A DNA stretch of 64,000 bases from Nitrogeniibacter aestuarii (lineage in GTDB: Bacteria; Pseudomonadota; Gammaproteobacteria; Burkholderiales; Rhodocyclaceae): contig NZ_CP071321.1 of assembly GCF_017309585.1 (NCBI RefSeq), positions 2,852,001 through 2,916,000 on the forward strand, in the 5' to 3' direction. The position numbers were made by a program, and so were the translations under genes. Below the pieces are notes generated by a model. It did no database searches and was not told the DNA's origin. It saw only the letters and a list, made by a program, of their open reading frames with translations. Below are positions 51,510 through 60,023 of this stretch, in pieces; positions within the stretch are counted from its first letter, which is position 1, and each line of letters begins with the position of its first letter.

Positions 51510-52520
51510 TCAGAGCGGAGAGGCGTTCTTTCGGATCGTGTTGACGATGTCGGCGCCGATTTCCTGTTCCATCAGTGGCCACACCTGCTCGCGGGCCGTC
51601 TTGGCCAGCGCCTTGAACTGCTCGTCGGTCGGCTCGATGTACTTGATGCCGGCCTCGACAGCTTTCTGCACGTAGAACTCATCCTGCTTGCGTGCGGCAC
51701 TGAACTGTTCGTTCATGATCTCCAGCGACGCTTCGCTGACCGCCTTCTGCTGCGCCGGCGTCAGCTTTTCCCAGGCCTTGTCGTTCATGCTCAGGATGCC
51801 GGTCATGAAGAAGTGCTTGGTGCGCACGTAGGTGTTGATGATGTCGCGGAAGTACTCGTAGTCCCAGAAGATCACGTTACCCGCTTCGCCATCGACAACA
51901 CCCGTCTGCAGTGCGGTGTAGACCTCGCCCCAGTCGATAGCAGCCGTCTGGTAACCAAGTGCCTGCATCGTCTGTGGCGCCGGGAACACGGTCATGGTCC
52001 GCACCTTGATGCCTTTCGCCTCGGGTACGGTGAGCGCGTGGCGATCACGCGTCGCAACGCCGTTGAAGCCTTCCGGCCAGGGGCCGAAGAACTTGAGGCC
52101 GATGTCCTTGTAGATGCCGCCCAGCAGGTCGTTCACCCAGCCGCCGGGGCTGTAGGCCTTCAGCGCTTCGTCCCACGAAGTGGTCATGTACGGCGTGTAG
52201 ATCACGCCGATGCGTTTGTCGTAAGAGGTCATGGGCCAGTTCAGCATCAGTTGCACGTCGCCGGCAACATGCAGATCGAACACTTCCTGCTGACCGCCCA
52301 GTTCGTTCTGGTAGAACACCCTGACCTTGAGTTCCCCGTTCGATTTCTGCTCGATCAGCTCCGCCCATTTCTTCAGTGCGTCGCCCGCAGGAGAACCCTT
52401 GGTGCCCGAGTCGGTGGCCATCTTCAATGTGGTTGCCGCATAGGCCGGCTGGCCCAGCAAACAGGCAATCGCCGTCGCCGCTACCGCAAGGAATCGGGGC
52501 AGCTTGAGTTTTTTCATCAT
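51510..52520 (-). CDS. dctP: TRAP transporter substrate-binding protein, DctP type
   Basis: The 336-residue periplasmic protein has a signal peptide (KLPRFLAVAATAIACLLGQPAYA) and begins TTLKMATDSGTKGSP. The substrate carboxylate-binding arginine is expected in GIKVRTMTVFP, and the end reads EIGADIVNTIRKNASPL. A substrate cannot be told by reading; members of the family bind organic acids. ATG 52520 (MMKKLKL) is favoured because GGAG lies nine bases upstream; ATG 52526 is too close to it. Confidence 0.93.
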   Translation of the reverse strand: MMKKLKLPRFLAVAATAIACLLGQPAYAATTLKMATDSGTKGSPAGDALKKWAELIEQKSNGELKVRVFYQNELGGQQEVFDLHVAGDVQLMLNWPMTSYDKRIGVIYTPYMTTSWDEALKAYSPGGWVNDLLGGIYKDIGLKFFGPWPEGFNGVATRDRHALTVPEAKGIKVRTMTVFPAPQTMQALGYQTAAIDWGEVYTALQTGVVDGEAGNVIFWDYEYFRDIINTYVRTKHFFMTGILSMNDKAWEKLTPAQQKAVSEASLEIMNEQFSAARKQDEFYVQKAVEAGIKYIEPTDEQFKALAKTAREQVWPLMEQEIGADIVNTIRKNASPL

Positions 52521-53452
52521 TTCCATTGTCTCCGAGAGTTGCGCTTGCGCCGCAGCGCTCCCGAGCTCGATTTCCAAGCCGTCGGGAGCACATTGGCTGT
52601 TGTCGTGTTGTGTCAATGAGTGACAACCGAAACGCATGAAACAGCAGAAAACCACCACGCAGCAAGGGGTACGTCGCTAACAGCAGGGCTGGAGGTCGCA
52701 TTTAGAACAGTCTGTGTCTTTGCCAGGTAAATCGACGCTTCAAAGCCTCGGCGAGGCAGTCTTTTGTTCAGGCCGCTGCAGGTGTTTGAGCCGACAAAGT
52801 GAATCAGCCCACCGAGGATGAGATGGATGGCTATCCCGAGATGCCCCGGCACGACTCCGGTGCTCTCACCGCACTGACACCGAGTGTTTCCTTGTCGCCG
52901 CATATGCCGAGCGAAATGCAGCGTCTCGTCGCACCGGTCATGTTTCAGCGCATCTCGCACAGGGAGGGAATAAGGACGAGCCGGCGGCCACGAACGACCG
53001 GTTGGTGGATTGGCGCCGTACCAGAGCGGCTTCACGTCGCGCTGGGTCTGAGCTGCCACACGAAGATCGGTGAAGGATGCCGCGTCACCTGTTCCCGCAA
53101 CACGCGACAAGTTCGCGTGATACGGAAAACGTGACGCCTCACGTCGATGTTGGCGTTCTCGTGCGAGGAACTGAAGTACGGCGTCCCGGCGGACAGTGGA
53201 CAACCTGAGCCCCCAATGGCTTGGGCGAATTGACGCCTCCGGATGATCCCCCGGCATCGTATCCCGAGCCCCTAGGCGCTTCCAGAATGGTTGAGAGCAT
53301 GGGTCGGGCGCAACGTCCGGACACATGCCACGCACTGAGCATCCGGGCTGTCCGCGCCATGCTGACATCCGACCTGAACCAGCCGGCGCGCTGAACGACA
53401 TGCACGCGTCGAATTGACCGCCCCCCCCCGCCTCCGCGCGGTGACTCTCCGT
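52521..53452. other. Long region without a supported gene between dctP and the flavodoxin gene
   Basis: This 932-base stretch has open frames on both strands (for example 52613-53401 minus and 52799-53134 plus) but none has a family resemblance, signal peptide or good start signal. It has an AT-containing promoter-like part in front of dctP (TTGACA on the minus strand near 52611-52616), a short hairpin GCCTCG-C-CGAGGC near 52743-52757, and the C9 tract at its right end. It may be decayed sequence. Confidence 0.55.
53421..53429. repeat. C9 homopolymer tract
   Basis: A run of nine C residues (G9 on the minus strand) lies 24 bases beyond the flavodoxin stop. Such tracts are prone to slippage; here it is outside any supported gene. 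Confidence 0.9.
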
Positions 53453-54001
53453 TCAGCCAGGCGTACCCATCAGCTGCGGCACCACCATGGCGCTCCAGCG
53501 TTCCAGACGCTCGTCGGTGTGCATGTGCTGGGTTCGCTGGTCGAGCACCAGACCGACGAACTGGCCATCGACGACGGCATTCGAGTGTTCGAACACATAA
53601 CCATCGATGGGCCACTGCCCCACGATCTGCGCACCAAAGCTCTTGAACATCACGTAGAGCGCAAACAGCGAGCTGCAGAATCGCTCCGAATAGCGCTCTT
53701 GCGCGCCGAGGCCGAAGAAGGCAATTTTCTTGCCGCTGAAATCGGGCTCTTCGTCGAGCCGGGCGAAGAACTCCTCCCAGTTCGGTTCGAAGCAGCCGGC
53801 GCTGCGGCCGGGAATATCGCCCACCCCATAGCTGGGCGTGCCGAGGATCAATGCATCGTATTGCAGCATGTCGCCGATGCTCGCCTTGGCCACGTTGATC
53901 GGCTTGTCTGCGATCTCGTGACCCAACTGGCGCTGGAGCTTTTTGGCCACCAGTCGGGTGCTGCCGGTTTCGGTGCCGAAGAAGATGCCGATCTTGCTCA
54001 T
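53453..54001 (-). CDS. Long-chain flavodoxin, NifF-like
   Basis: This 182-residue FMN protein has the phosphate loop FFGTETGSTR at residues 7-16 and the isoalloxazine loops LGTPSYGVGDIPG and FGLGAQERYSERF, with the long-chain insertion (about 20 residues). The C-terminal wording (IVGQWPIDGYVFE, AVVDGQFVGLVLD) is close to NifF, the electron donor to nitrogenase. It begins 15 bases after the Nif11-like gene, under a shared sigma-54 promoter. A general FldA cannot be excluded, but the context favours a nitrogen-fixation role. Confidence 0.88.
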   Translation of the reverse strand: MSKIGIFFGTETGSTRLVAKKLQRQLGHEIADKPINVAKASIGDMLQYDALILGTPSYGVGDIPGRSAGCFEPNWEEFFARLDEEPDFSGKKIAFFGLGAQERYSERFCSSLFALYVMFKSFGAQIVGQWPIDGYVFEHSNAVVDGQFVGLVLDQRTQHMHTDERLERWSAMVVPQLMGTPG

Positions 54002-54016
54002 GGGGTGGGCCTCCGC

Positions 54017-54235
54017 TCAGGCGCGAAGCAAGGCTTTCACCAGGCGCTCGGAGAGCTGATCTTCGGTGAACTGCGGTTCGTTCGGCGGATACAGGGAATC
54101 TTCATGAATCTCGAAGCCGTTGTCGCGGGCCAGGGCACGCAACTCCTTGATCTTCTGACAGGCCTTGAGTGCTGAGCCCAATTCGGCGTCGCTACGAGCC
54201 TTTTCCGAAAAAGCCTGAATGGTCTGAACGGACAT
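54017..54235 (-). CDS. Nif11-family small protein
   Basis: The 72-residue product reads MSVQTIQAFSEKARSDAEL at its start and then ARDNGFEIHEDSLYPPN, the Nif11 domain pattern. Nif11 proteins occur in nif regions of Azotobacter and cyanobacteria; their role is unknown. A related domain serves as leader in NHLP/Nif11-type peptide natural products, but this one has no Gly-Gly cleavage site and no core peptide. AGGAG six bases upstream supports the start at 54235. It heads the flavodoxin operon. Confidence 0.8.
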   Translation of the reverse strand: MSVQTIQAFSEKARSDAELGSALKACQKIKELRALARDNGFEIHEDSLYPPNEPQFTEDQLSERLVKALLRA

Positions 54236-54303
54236 GATTTCTCCTCTTGTCGATAAGCTCACTTGACCTGCCGCACCATCGGGCAAGTACCAACGCCACC
54301 TAT

Positions 54304-54319
54304 CGCAATTCAGATGCCA
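54304..54319 (-). promoter_or_regulatory. Sigma-54 promoter of the Nif11-flavodoxin operon
   Basis: On the minus strand TGGCATCTGAATTGCG keeps the invariant GG and GC with exact spacing (TGGCA-N6-TTGC) and a preceding C. Transcription would start near 54293, about 58 bases before the Nif11 start. I did not find a clear NifA site (TGT-N10-ACA) in the 70 bases upstream of it. Confidence 0.75.
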
Positions 54320-54376
54320 GACCGATGACCATTTTTAAATCAATGCTTTAGGACACCTGCCCTTCGATTGGAGCAC

Positions 54377-54418
54377 GACAAAAGACAACGCCCTGTCGCG
54401 AATGCGACAGGGCGTTGT
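54377..54418 (-). terminator. Intrinsic terminator of purT
   Basis: ACAACGCCCTGTCGC-GAAT-GCGACAGGGCGTTGT is a perfect 15-bp stem with a four-base loop; on the minus strand it is followed by CTTTTG. It lies 42 bases after purT and shields the nif-like operon from read-through. Confidence 0.85.
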
Positions 54419-54459
54419 GCGAGATCTCGCCGGAACCCGGCAGCGCCACAGCGCCGGCG

Positions 54460-55656
54460 TCAGAGTTCGACCTGAATGTCGCCGATCACCGCATTGGCCA
54501 CTTCACGGGCGGCTTCGACCGACTCGGCGCGCGCCAGCGCCACGCCAAGGCGACGCTTGCCTGCCACTTCCGGTTTGCCGAAGAGGCGCAGCTGGGTGTC
54601 CGGGCGGCTCAGCGCAGCGGTGAGGTTGTGGTACTGCATGGTGGTCGAGTTGCCGGGCACCAGCAGCACGGCCGAGGCGGACGCGCCATGCAGCGCGATA
54701 TTGGGAATCGGCAGGCCCAGAATCGCGCGGGCATGCAGAGCAAACTCGGACAGATCCTGCGAAATGAGGGTCACCATGCCGGTATCGTGCGGACGCGGCG
54801 ACACTTCGCTGAAGATGACGTCGTCGCCCTTGACGAACAACTCGACGCCGAACAGGCCACGGCCACCGAGTTCATCAGTGACGGTCTTCGCGATCTGCTG
54901 GGCACGCTCCAGCGCGGTGGCGGTCATGCGCTGCGGCTGCCACGACTCCTGATAGTCGCCATCTTCCTGACGGTGGCCGATGGGTGCGCAGAAACTGGTG
55001 ATGGTCTTGCCCTGCCCGTCGTTGTGGCGAATGGTCAGCAACGTGATCTCGAAGTCGAAATCGACGAAGCCTTCGACAATCACCTTGCCCTTGCCGGCGC
55101 GACCGCCTTCCTGCGCGTAAGCCCAGGCCGCGTCGACCTTGTCGGCGCTCTTCACGAAGCTCTGCCCCTTGCCCGATGAACTCATGATCGGCTTGACCAG
55201 GCACGGCAGCCCGATCGCCTCCACCGCGGCGCGATATTCCTCTTCGCTGGCGGCAAAGCGGTAGGTCGAGGTCGGCACGCCCAGGGTTTCGGCCGCCAGG
55301 CGGCGGATGCCTTCGCGGTTCATGGTCAGTTGGGCGGCGCGGGCGGTCGGCACCACGTTGAAGCCTTCTTTTTCCAGCGCCGCCAGCGTGTCGGTGGCGA
55401 TGGCCTCGATCTCGGGCACGATATAGTGCGGCTTTTCCTGTTCGATCACGCCACGCAGCGCGTCGCCGTCGAGCATGGAGATGACGTGGCTGCGATCGGC
55501 CACCTGCATGGCCGGTGCGTTGGCATAGCGGTCGACGGCGATGACCTCGCATCCGAGGCGCTGCAGTTCAATGACGACCTCCTTGCCCAGTTCGCCCGAG
55601 CCGCACAGGAGAACACGGGTGGCCGTGGAAGAAAACGGAGTGCCGAGTGTGGTCAT
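54460..55656 (-). CDS. purT: Formate-dependent phosphoribosylglycinamide formyltransferase
   Basis: PurT (398 residues, ATP-grasp) makes FGAR from GAR with formate and ATP in purine synthesis. Typical text includes LLCGSGELGKEVVIELQRLG, ITLLTIRHNDG, PIGHRQEDGDYQESWQP and EVSPRPHDTGMVTLISQ. The start MTTLGTPFSSTATRV at 55656 has AAGGA nine bases upstream; a longer open frame adds an unrelated leader. It is followed by its own terminator and divergent from a small exported-protein gene. Confidence 0.96.
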   Translation of the reverse strand: MTTLGTPFSSTATRVLLCGSGELGKEVVIELQRLGCEVIAVDRYANAPAMQVADRSHVISMLDGDALRGVIEQEKPHYIVPEIEAIATDTLAALEKEGFNVVPTARAAQLTMNREGIRRLAAETLGVPTSTYRFAASEEEYRAAVEAIGLPCLVKPIMSSSGKGQSFVKSADKVDAAWAYAQEGGRAGKGKVIVEGFVDFDFEITLLTIRHNDGQGKTITSFCAPIGHRQEDGDYQESWQPQRMTATALERAQQIAKTVTDELGGRGLFGVELFVKGDDVIFSEVSPRPHDTGMVTLISQDLSEFALHARAILGLPIPNIALHGASASAVLLVPGNSTTMQYHNLTAALSRPDTQLRLFGKPEVAGKRRLGVALARAESVEAAREVANAVIGDIQVEL

Positions 55657-55860
55657 GGTGTGGTCCTTTTCAGAAATATCGTCCGCCACATTGCCCGGGC
55701 GTCTCAAGCGCTCCGGCAACAGATCAAGACGGCAAGAATACCCGAAGCACGACCGAAATTTCGCATCCGCTGGGGGCGCTGCCGGCACTGCAAAGGGATC
55801 GAATTCGTCAGCCCGTGGTCTCAGCCACGACAACCAACAAGCTCATCAGGACTTGATCAA

Positions 55861-56256
55861 ATGAAGACACAACTGCTCGTGGCGATGTCGATCGCACTGG
55901 CCACCCAATTTGCTCACGCGGCCCCCGTCTGGAAAAAGTCAGGCGAGGTTTCCTACCTGTGCGGCGGTGTGGGCGAAGAAGAATTCACCAGTCTGGAATC
56001 GCTCAAGGCGTCATCGAACCTGGCGGTGTTGCTGACCGCCGGTGAGCGCGGTGCCTATGTGTCGGACGTGATGCTGACGGTCAGCGGGGCCCAGCTCAAG
56101 GTGCCGCTCATCATCGGCGCTGCGGGGCCGCTGTGCGTGTTCAGAATGCCGCCGGGGAGCTATGACGTTCAGGCCGAGCGCGCGGGCCAGATCAAGTCGG
56201 CCCGCGTTCAGGTGGGGTCGCGGGTGACATCCACCCAACTTCGGTTCGCTGAGTAG
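55861..56256 (+). CDS. Small exported hypothetical protein
   Basis: The 131-residue product has a signal peptide (MKTQLLVAMSIALATQFAHA) and a beta-rich mature part beginning APVWKKSGEVSYLCGGVG. Two cysteines (YLCGG, GPLCVF) could bond. The end resembles a carboxypeptidase-regulatory-like fold (GSYDVQAERAGQIKSARVQV), usual in proteins with a transthyretin-like domain. Function is unknown. AGGA lies nine bases before ATG. It is convergent with a lipoprotein gene, five bases away. Confidence 0.75.
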   Translation: MKTQLLVAMSIALATQFAHAAPVWKKSGEVSYLCGGVGEEEFTSLESLKASSNLAVLLTAGERGAYVSDVMLTVSGAQLKVPLIIGAAGPLCVFRMPPGSYDVQAERAGQIKSARVQVGSRVTSTQLRFAE

Positions 56257-56261
56257 GCGAC

Positions 56262-56729
56262 TCACAAGCCCGGCAGGGCTCGGCCTCTGAGCATGACCAC
56301 CTCGGCCACGGCAAACCGCCGTGCGAAGGGCCGGGTCGATTCGATGCCCTCTTCGAAGCTCACGATCTCGTATTCGCTGAAGCCCTGCTCCAGCGCAAAG
56401 CGCTCGGCGTTGCGTTTGAGCACCTGGTTGGCCTCGCCGGCACCACCGGAGTGGAGAAACTTGTGCTTCATGGAGAAGCGGATGCGGCGCTCGTCGAGCT
56501 GGGCGGCCCGGATGTCCCAGTTGGGTGCCAGTGGATCATAAAGCGCCCATACGCTCACCGCGGCGGTGATGTTGGGCACGGTGAGCATGCCGGTCTGCAT
56601 GGCCGTCAGCCCCGCCGCCGGAATCAGTAGCCACTGGGTCGAGGCGCCCTCGCCCGGCCCCGGCAGGGCGTCGATGGTGCTGCAGGCGGTGAGCGATGCG
56701 GCGGCAATGGCGAGACAGAAGCGGCGCAT
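56262..56729 (-). CDS. Small lipoprotein of unknown function
   Basis: The 155-residue protein has a lipobox in ASLTAC at residues 11-16, a hydrophobic stretch TAAVSVWALYDPLAPNW and a charged C-terminal half (MKHKFLHSGGAGEANQVLKR, FALEQGFSEYEIVSFEEG). It follows flgL by six bases, so it may be transcribed with the flagellar genes, but I see no flagellar family signature. Confidence 0.75.
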   Translation of the reverse strand: MRRFCLAIAAASLTACSTIDALPGPGEGASTQWLLIPAAGLTAMQTGMLTVPNITAAVSVWALYDPLAPNWDIRAAQLDERRIRFSMKHKFLHSGGAGEANQVLKRNAERFALEQGFSEYEIVSFEEGIESTRPFARRFAVAEVVMLRGRALPGL

Positions 56730-56735
56730 GGTGTT

Positions 56736-57899
56736 TCAGCTCAGGTAGTTGAACAGGGACAGGTTGGAGATGCGCATGAACGACTGTTGCGAGGCCTGCA
56801 GATAGGTTTGCTGCAAGGTGAGGTTGCTCACGGCCTCGGCGTAGTCCACGTCCTGAAGGCGCGAGAGGGTCTGCGCATACTGCACGTTGAGGTCGCTGGC
56901 CACGTCTTCGAGTGAGGCGACTTCATTCATGCGCGAACCCACCGATGCCCGCACCGTGAGCACCTGGTCCAGTGCCTCATCCATGCCCTTGATGGCCTGA
57001 TCGACCGCACCGATGATGCCGACCGTGGTCGAGGGGTTTTCCAGCGCACGGACCATGTTGGTGTACATGTTGAACACGTTGGCACTGGGGCCGACCTCGA
57101 AAACGTCACCCACGGAAGGGCTTCCCCCCATCTCCAGCTGAACGGAATCGAAGGTCAGCGTCGGTCCGGCTTGCGAGACCACGGCGGCACCGGTGTCGAC
57201 GTTGGTGACGTTGTAGTTGGTGCCATCCCAGGCAATGCTGTATCGGGTGCCGGTGTAGGCGGCCGTGGTCTGCGATTGTGCGACGTGGCCGGTGCCGCCG
57301 TTGGGCGTACCCGGCACGGCGAAGAATTCACCGAGCTGTGCGCGCACGTCGTTGAACACCTCCGAGCCGGAGTTGCTCACACTCATGATGCGCGAGGGCG
57401 ACACCTGCAAGGTGCGCTCACCCTGATCGCCCTGAAAGGTCACACCATCGATGTTGCCGGTAAAGGGCTGCACATCGGCCTGATAGCCGGAAAACATGTA
57501 CTCCCCGTTGCCATTCTGGCTGTTGGCCAGACCGAGCAAGGCGTCGAAGTTGGCGCGCACGTCGATGGCAATGCTGCCCAGCTCCGAGTCCGAGTAGCTG
57601 CCGTTGCCCGACTCCACCGCACGGGTCCGGGTGTGGATCAGGATCTCTTCGACCGCGGCCAGCTTGTTCTCCAGCAGACCGAGCGAATCCTTGGCATAGC
57701 CCTGGTTGGTCTGGAAGGTGAGGTTGAGCGTCTGCGCCTGGCTCACTTCGAGCGCCCGGGAAGAGGCGATGGGGTCGTCCGACGGCGCCACGACGCGCCG
57801 GCCGGTGGCCACCTGCTGCTGGGTGTTGAGCATTTCCGTCGTCTTCTGCTGGATGGTGCTGACGCCGGTCTGGTAGAGCATGCCAGTGCTGATTCGCAT
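56736..57899 (-). CDS. flgL: Flagellar hook-filament junction protein FlgL (HAP3)
   Basis: FlgL joins the hook to the flagellin filament with FlgK. The 387-residue product has the flagellin-like N-terminus MRISTGMLYQTGVSTIQQK with LNTQQQVATGRRV, a variable middle and the C-terminal coiled helix (YAQTLSRLQDVDYAEAVSNL, ASQQSFMRISNLSLFNYL). It begins 10 bases downstream of the flgK stop, in one operon. Confidence 0.94.
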   Translation of the reverse strand: MRISTGMLYQTGVSTIQQKTTEMLNTQQQVATGRRVVAPSDDPIASSRALEVSQAQTLNLTFQTNQGYAKDSLGLLENKLAAVEEILIHTRTRAVESGNGSYSDSELGSIAIDVRANFDALLGLANSQNGNGEYMFSGYQADVQPFTGNIDGVTFQGDQGERTLQVSPSRIMSVSNSGSEVFNDVRAQLGEFFAVPGTPNGGTGHVAQSQTTAAYTGTRYSIAWDGTNYNVTNVDTGAAVVSQAGPTLTFDSVQLEMGGSPSVGDVFEVGPSANVFNMYTNMVRALENPSTTVGIIGAVDQAIKGMDEALDQVLTVRASVGSRMNEVASLEDVASDLNVQYAQTLSRLQDVDYAEAVSNLTLQQTYLQASQQSFMRISNLSLFNYLS

Positions 57900-57909
57900 G
57901 ATCTGTCTC

Positions 57910-59844
57910 CTATCGAGCGATGCTCAGGATTTCTTCGAACAGGCTGCCGGCAATGGACATCACCTTTGCCGAGGCCTGGTATGCCTGCTGATAACGGATC
58001 AGGTTGGCCGCTTCTTCATCCAGATTCACACCGGAGAGGGACTCGCGCGTGGCGTTGGCCTGCGCGTATAGGCTTTCCTGAGCCGTCTTGTTCACCTTGA
58101 TTTCGTTGGCCTTGTTGCCGATCTCGCTCACCAGATTCGAGTAGGTCGACTGGAAGTTGGCGGTCGGATTGCCACCGGCGGCGAGCATGAGCTTGGTGGT
58201 CTGCAAGGCACCGAGGGCCACCGCGTTGGTGTTGTCGGCCACGCCGCTGGTGTTGCTCTGAAGGGAGAAGCTGTCGCCATTGGTCGGCACGCCCGACAGG
58301 GTCAGGTTGATGCCGCCGAGCGGCGCCGGCAGGGTCACGGTGGTGCCGGCCGACTGGGTGGCCGGGTTGTAGGCCACCGAACCGATGAGCGTGTTCGTGT
58401 TGTCGAACACGTCGTAGGCGTTGCTCCCGCTGTTGAAGGTCAGCGTGTAGTTCGGGATATGCGGATTGCCGCTGGCGAAGCCGGTCGCGTCGGTCACCGT
58501 CACCGCATCGATCGAACCGCTGCCCAGGTTGCCTGCGCGCTCCACGCTACGCACCGGACCGGCAGCGGCCACCAGGCGGGTGTCGCCGATGGCCACGCGA
58601 ATGTCCTGTGCGGCAAAACGTGTCGGCTCGATCAGGAATGACTCGCCAGTCACGGTCGCCCCCGGCGGGGTGATCGTCAGCCCCACATCGGCGGCATTCA
58701 CGGCCGTGCCGGTGGCGCGATCGATCAGGCTGTAAGCACCGGTGGCATTGGTGTAGGTCAGCGTGTAGGTCCCGCCGGTGAGCTTGCCGATATCACCGAA
58801 AGCCACCGTCGGCGTCGCGGTCGCGCCGGCCACGGGCTTGATGCTCGGGCTCAGCTGCGCGAAGAAATCGGTGCCCAGGTTGCCGTCCAGATCCTGGCCG
58901 AGGCGGTGCTGGGCATTGAAGGCTTCCGTAATGCCCACGGCCAGCAGGCCCATCTTGTTCTGAGCGGTATCAAGGGCGTCGCGACGGAACTCGAGCAGCC
59001 CCCCAAGCTCGCCCCCCGAGAGCAGGCTCTCGGGCATTTCGATGGAGGCGCCGGTGGGCATTTGCAGGCCGATCGCCAGACGGGTCGGGTCTTCATTGCT
59101 CGGCGTGGCGGTCAGCTGGGTGACCTGGGTGTTGACCACCAGCGGCTGACCGCTGCCGATGAACACGCTGACGGTCGCGTCGGACTCTTCGACCGTGGTC
59201 ACGCGGATCAGCTGGTTGAGTTCGCGAACGAGGTTGTTGCGGGTATCGAGCAGGTCGTTGGCCGGCATGCCGGCCCCGGCGGCCTGAGCGATCACGATGC
59301 GCTGGTTCAGCTCGCCGATTTCGTTGGCGTAGGCGTTGATGGTCTCAACGGTGCTGGAGATGTTGGCCTCGGTGCCATCGCGCATCTCCGACAGGCGCGC
59401 GTCCAGGTACTGGAAACGGGCCACCATGGCCTGCGCGCTCGAGATCATGGACTGGCGCGCCGGCACGCTCGAGGGGTTCGCCGCCACTTCCTGCACGCCC
59501 TCGAAGAAGGTCTGCAGCGCCGGGGAGAAGCCCACGGTTGGGTCAGCCAGCAGGTTGTCGATCTGGCTGATGTTGTTTTCGTACACCTGCAGCGCAGCTC
59601 GCTTGGTGTCGGCCGAAAGCACCTGGTTTTCCAGATACTGATCGTAGGAGCGGCGCACGTTCTCGATGCGGGTGCCCTGCCCCAGGAAACCGGAGCCGGA
59701 ATACAGCCCCTGCTGCGTCCCCTGAATGATGCTCTGCCGGGAATAACCCGGCGTGGACGCATTGGCGATGTTGTGGCTGGTCGTCGTCAGGCCCGCCTGT
59801 GCGGCGTTGAGGCCTGTGATTCCGACGCTGAGCATGCCTGCCAT
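57910..59844 (-). CDS. flgK: Flagellar hook-associated protein FlgK (HAP1)
   Basis: The 644-residue protein has the N-terminal rod/hook motif (LSVGITGLNAAQAGLTTTSH, then NIANASTPGYSRQ) and the C-terminal partner LDEEAANLIRYQQAYQASAK, which together form the D0 coiled coil. The middle is Gly/Thr/Ala-rich and variable. The start at 59844 has GAGGA seven bases upstream. A sigma-54-like element lies 42 bases upstream, so flgKL may be transcribed apart from the genes upstream. Confidence 0.95.
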   Translation of the reverse strand: MAGMLSVGITGLNAAQAGLTTTSHNIANASTPGYSRQSIIQGTQQGLYSGSGFLGQGTRIENVRRSYDQYLENQVLSADTKRAALQVYENNISQIDNLLADPTVGFSPALQTFFEGVQEVAANPSSVPARQSMISSAQAMVARFQYLDARLSEMRDGTEANISSTVETINAYANEIGELNQRIVIAQAAGAGMPANDLLDTRNNLVRELNQLIRVTTVEESDATVSVFIGSGQPLVVNTQVTQLTATPSNEDPTRLAIGLQMPTGASIEMPESLLSGGELGGLLEFRRDALDTAQNKMGLLAVGITEAFNAQHRLGQDLDGNLGTDFFAQLSPSIKPVAGATATPTVAFGDIGKLTGGTYTLTYTNATGAYSLIDRATGTAVNAADVGLTITPPGATVTGESFLIEPTRFAAQDIRVAIGDTRLVAAAGPVRSVERAGNLGSGSIDAVTVTDATGFASGNPHIPNYTLTFNSGSNAYDVFDNTNTLIGSVAYNPATQSAGTTVTLPAPLGGINLTLSGVPTNGDSFSLQSNTSGVADNTNAVALGALQTTKLMLAAGGNPTANFQSTYSNLVSEIGNKANEIKVNKTAQESLYAQANATRESLSGVNLDEEAANLIRYQQAYQASAKVMSIAGSLFEEILSIAR

Positions 59845-59885
59845 GATGAGTCCTCTCAGAAAAAACGCATTTACGGTGGACACAT

Positions 59886-59901
59886 GGCAAGAGCAATGCC
59901 A
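59886..59901 (-). promoter_or_regulatory. Sigma-54-like promoter upstream of flgK
   Basis: On the minus strand TGGCATTGCTCTTGCC has the invariant GG and GC at the right distance (TGGCA-N6-TTGC) and a preceding C. It lies in the 179-base gap between flgJ and flgK, and transcription would start about 30 bases before the FlgK start codon. Pseudomonas-type flagellar systems use sigma-54 with FleQ at this level; here it is inference. Confidence 0.55.
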
Positions 59902-60023
59902 GTTTCACAAGCCGCTGTTTTTATTGAATTTCCGAGAAAACAACAGGAAAACGAAGAAGACACGCCAGCCAGAGGCGGCAATGCTTGCCGCTGCGTTGCC
60001 GGTGGCCCGGCAAGAAGCGTTGG

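Noticed and set aside
52613..53401. A 262-codon open frame on the minus strand in the gene-poor spacer
   Set aside because: Pro/Arg/Ser-rich text without hydrophobic core, signal peptide, ribosome-binding site or family resemblance. It could be decayed coding sequence, but I cannot support a gene.
54017..54235. Reading the Nif11 protein as the precursor of a ribosomal peptide natural product
   Set aside because: There is no double-Gly cleavage site, no Cys/Ser/Thr-rich core and no LanM, radical-SAM or peptidase/ABC partner; the flavodoxin neighbour fits nitrogen fixation better.
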